From NCBI GenBank assembly GCA_016715195.1, contig JADKBB010000067.1:1-8952 (forward strand): a DNA stretch of 8,952 nucleotides. Direction: 5' to 3'. Every line of letters starts with the position of its first letter. The first letter of the stretch is position 1. This DNA is from Candidatus Villigracilis proximus (GTDB lineage Bacteria > Chloroflexota > Anaerolineae > Anaerolineales > Villigracilaceae). The position numbers were made by a program, and so were the translations under genes. The notes under the pieces were generated by a model that was given only the letters and a program-made list of their open reading frames with translations, was not told the origin of the DNA and ran no database searches. Positions 6,006-8,952 of the stretch are shown in pieces.

Positions 6006-6448
6006 ATGGCTACAACAAAGAAAACTGAAACCAAGAAAAAAGCGGCTCCAAAAAGAAATCAACTGTAAGTGCAAAGAAAGTAGTGAAAGCCATTGAGGCC
6101 ATGAATACTGTGACCCACGCGGAAAGGGAAGCCAAGGCTGTCCCGCAAAGAAGGCACCGCAAGCGAAGAGCACTGCAAAGAAAGCCGTCGCAAAGAAGGT
6201 AGTTGCGAAAAAGGTTGCCGCAAAGAAAGTTGCGGGAAAGAAACCCGTTGCCGCGAAAACTTCTGTCAAGGCGAAGAAAGCTGCGCCAAAGAGCAAAGCG
6301 ATTCAAGGTGGTTCCTGAAAAGATTGCAGCTGTGGTGGTTGGCCCAAACCCGCCAAAGCCGTTATCTCTGTGGAAGACAAACCAAAGGCGATCGTCTGCC
6401 AGTGAAAAGAGAACCTTTCTGCCAAAGAAGAAAAACCACGTCAGGACA
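6006..6448 (+). other. Histone H1-like Lys/Ala-rich extension at the start of leuS
   Basis: After MATTKKTETKKKAAPK and a short stretch SAKKVVKAIEAMNTVTHAE comes a basic region of AKK repeats (6145-6300), then VVPEKIAAVVVG, KPAKAVISVEDKPKAIV and ENLSAKEEKPRQDKS, which runs straight into the LeuRS core with no new start. At least five frame slips (near 6055, 6143, 6305, 6350, 6400) break it as read, most in A- or C-runs. Composition (Lys, Ala, Val, Pro) is like bacterial H1-like DNA-binding tails, so nucleic acid binding is likely; a role on tRNA or chromatin is only inference. It could instead be a separate small histone-like gene whose stop is lost to errors. Confidence 0.6.
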
Positions 6449-8951
6449 AATCCTATTCTCCACAGACCATTGAAAAGAAGTGGCAGGATAAATGGGATGC
6501 AGATCAGTTGTACCGTTCGGTGATTGATCATAGCAAACCCAAACATTACGCGTTGACCATGCTGCCCTACCCCAGCGGTGACTTGCACATCGGTCACTGG
6601 TATGCGATGACTCCGTCTGATGCGCGCGCGCGTTACATGCGGATGAAGGGCTACAACGTGTTGTTCCCGATGGGCTTCGATGCGTTCGGTCTGCCCGCTG
6701 AGAATGCGGCGATCAAAGACGGCATCCACCCGATGAAGCGCACCTTCCAAAATATCGAGCGGATGCGCAAGCAGATGCGTTCGATGGGCGCGATGTTCGA
6801 TTGGGAGCGTGAGGCGGTTTCTGCTTCCCCTGAATATTACAAGTGGACGGAGTGGTTCTTCATTCAGTTATATAAAGCCGGATTGGCCTATCGCAAAATG
6901 TCGGCCGTGGACTGGTGCCCGAAGTGCAATACCACTTTGGCCCGTGAACAGGTCTGGGGTGATGACCGTCATTGCGAACGCTGCGGCACGCCCGTCATCA
7001 AAAAGAATTTGGATCAGTGGTTCTTCAAAGCCACAAAATATGCCGATGAGTTGTTGAACTTCGACGGCATTGACTGGCCGCAAACGGTCAAGACTTTGCA
7101 AACAAATTGGATTGATCGCTCTGAAGGCGCGAAGTTCTTCCGGTGGGAATCGTTGAAAACGGGATTCAGGAAAGGCTTGAAGGCGATCATGATGTCGAGA
7201 TATCGTCTTTACCACTCGTCCTGATACGTTGTGGGGCGCGACCTTCATGGTCTTCTCACCCGAACATCCATTGGTCGATAAGATCACCGCGCCTGATAAC
7301 AAAGCCGCAGTCACAGAATATAAAGCGCAGGCTGCGCGTCAAACAGAGATTCAACGCGGCGCAGTGGATAAGGAAAAGACGGGCGTGTTCACGGGCGCGT
7401 ACGCCATCAACCCTGTCAATCAGGAACGCATTCCAATTTGGATCGCGGATTATGTCATGATGTCTTACGGCACAGGCGCAATTATGGCGGTGCCCGCGCA
7501 TGACGAACGCGATTTTGCATTTGCCAAAAAGTATGAACTGCCCATCGTACCGGTCATCCAGCCCGAGCGCGGCCCCGAAGCGATGGTGCAACCATGGAAG
7601 CCGCCTTATGTCGGTCCGGGCGTCATGGTCAACTCAGGTGCTTCTTGAACGGGACAAAAGTCAACACTGAAAAGGAAGAAAGAATCCATCCATCAGCGCG
7701 GTCATTGATTGGCTCGAACCGCAGGGCATTGGGAAAGAGTCTGTCAACTATCGTTATCGCGATTGGTTGATCTCGCGTCAGCGTTATTGGGGCGCGCCGA
7801 TCCCGATGGTCAATTGTGAAATTCACGGCTGGAACCCTGTGCCCGATGACCAACTGCCCGTGGAACTGCCCGAGGATGTGGAGTGGCGCCCGACTGGTGA
7901 AAGCCCGTTGAAACTGCACCCGACCTGGAAGAACACCACCTGCCCGGTCTGCAACGGCCCCGCCACACGCGAGACCGACACGATGGATACCTTCATGTGC
8001 TCATCGTGGTATCACCTGCGTTATCTGTCACCCAAATATGACAAGGGTCCGTTTGACCCTGCCGAATACGATTACTGGATGCCCGTTGACACCTACACGG
8101 GCGGCATTGAACACGCCACCATGCATTTGCTGTACACACGTTTCTTCCACAAGGCGCTGCGTGACGCGGGCATTGTCAAAGGCAATGAGCCGATGATGCA
8201 ATTGCGTAATCAAGGCATGGTGCTGGGCGAAGACGGCGATAAGATGTCGAAGAGTAAGGGCAACGTGATCGCGCCGGATGTGCTGGTGAACAAATACGGT
8301 GCGGACAGTGTGCGCGCTTACATCATGTTCTTTGCACGTTGGGAAATGGGCGCGCCCTGGGACTCGCAAGGCATTGAAGGAGCTGTGCGTTGGGTGAAGC
8401 GGGTCTGGACTTTGTTCACTGACTCAGCAGCGGATGGTGAAACGGATAAACTGCCTCGGACGAGGTGAAGAAGAATCTGCGCCGAAAGGTTCACCAGACT
8501 CTGCGCAAGGTGACTCGTGACTTCGAGAATTTTGAATTCAACACGATCATTTCATCCCTGATGGAATTGATGAACGAAATGTACAAGGCGCGTGAAGCGG
8601 GCGCTGCCGGCAGTGACGAGTGGAAGGAAGCACAGGAAATCTATTTGAAGATGATGGCTCCTGTCACACCGCACATTGCTGAGGAATTGTGGGCACATTT
8701 GGGCAAGCCGTATTCGGTCCACAACCAGCCTGGCCGGCCGTGGACGAAGCTGCCACAAGGAAGATTCCATCGAGCTGCCTGTTCAGATCAACGGCAAGGT
8801 GCGCGATAGAGTCGTTGTCCCAGCTGAAGCAACCGAAGACGAGATCAAATCTGCGGCGCTGGCGAGTGAGACCGTCCAGAAGTTTTTGGAAGGCAAGGAG
8901 CCACGCAAGGTGATCGTGGCGAACCGCAAGCTGGTTAGTATTGTGGTGTAA
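6006..8951 (+). CDS. leuS: Leucyl-tRNA synthetase with Lys/Ala-rich N-terminal extension; many apparent frameshifts
   Basis: Charges tRNA-Leu with leucine (ATP-dependent, class I, cytoplasmic). Core motifs in order: YSPQTIEKKWQ (6449 on), PYPSGDLHIGHW with the HIGH motif at 6586-6597, zinc pair CPKC...CERC (near 6918-6984), editing domain TTRPDTLWGA (near 7208) and YGTGAIMAVPAHDERD (near 7468), SRQRYWGAPIP (near 7772), a second CPVC/C cluster (near 7940-8000), KMSKS at 8241-8255, anticodon-binding helices (8465-8700) and the C-terminal QINGKVRD domain, stop TAA 8949-8951. The frame must be mended near 7142, 7203, 7642, 7675, 8455, 8731 and 8757, each by about one base, plus several sites in 6050-6410. 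Start chosen at ATG 6006 with GAGG 5 bases upstream; the frame then leads, with repairs, into the core. Expected length is near 985 residues versus 805-870 usually. A shorter start near 6440 is possible but no ribosome site is seen there. Controlled by the upstream T-box. Confidence 0.93.
6175..6249 (+). repeat. Five tandem 15-bp units encoding AKK pentapeptides
   Basis: Units begin at 6175, 6190, 6205, 6220 and 6235, with a consensus close to GCAAAGAAAGTTGCC. They encode AKKAV, AKKVV, AKKVA, AKKVA and GKKPV. The units vary mainly at third positions, which suggests selection on the peptide. Repeats in register with the codons indicate growth by unit duplication. Confidence 0.8.
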
Positions 8952-8952
8952 G

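Noticed and set aside
6010..6750. A Phe-rich open frame on the minus strand (FFATTFFAT-like)
   Set aside because: It is the reverse complement of AAG/AAA-rich lysine codons of the LeuRS extension and core; Phe is simply TTC/TTT from GAA/AAA. No ribosome site.
1..8952. CRISPR array, insertion sequence, prophage or defence system
   Set aside because: I found no regularly spaced repeats apart from the 15-bp coding units, no transposase or integrase motifs and no att-like repeats beside the tRNAs. The genes are mostly core metabolism and translation.

Overview
The window looks like a piece of a Chloroflexota genome, probably class Anaerolineae. I base this on the remembered subfamily look of the serine hydroxymethyltransferase and aminomethyltransferase, an aminomethyltransferase with an extra N-terminal module, and a T-box leader in a non-Firmicute setting. 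This is recognition from memory, not a search. The reads behind it appear unpolished. Nearly every long gene is broken by single-base losses, mostly at short homopolymers, and the conserved sequence resumes at once in another frame. I therefore treat the broken genes as intact genes carrying sequence errors, not as decayed genes.

Minus strand, 1-3058: glycine/one-carbon metabolism. A SigA-type promoter (about 3125-3155) and a strong ribosome site lead into glyA (serine hydroxymethyltransferase), followed almost without gap by gcvT (T-protein of the glycine cleavage system), which runs off the left edge. GcvT carries about 110-150 extra N-terminal residues resembling a GcvT/YgfZ folate-binding module, and the two genes may really be one fused reading frame. 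Together they handle serine/glycine interconversion and glycine breakdown to methylene-tetrahydrofolate.

Plus strand, 3170-5163: a small secreted helical protein with a hairpin in its mRNA leader and a strong terminator, then a soluble GAF-domain histidine kinase. The kinase's consensus promoter places transcription start at or beside its ATG, so its mRNA may be leaderless.

Plus strand, 5240-5537: a consensus promoter drives two tRNA-Ala genes (anticodons CGC and GGC), ending in a textbook terminator.

Plus strand, 5544-8951: a T-box riboswitch whose specifier loop shows the leucine codon CTC, then a 24-codon ORF with a perfect Shine-Dalgarno and a run of leucine codons, then leuS. The LeuRS reading frame appears to begin with a long Lys/Ala-rich, histone H1-like extension before the normal catalytic core. 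The leader therefore controls leucyl-tRNA synthetase according to tRNA-Leu charging, possibly with a second, translation-based leucine sensor.
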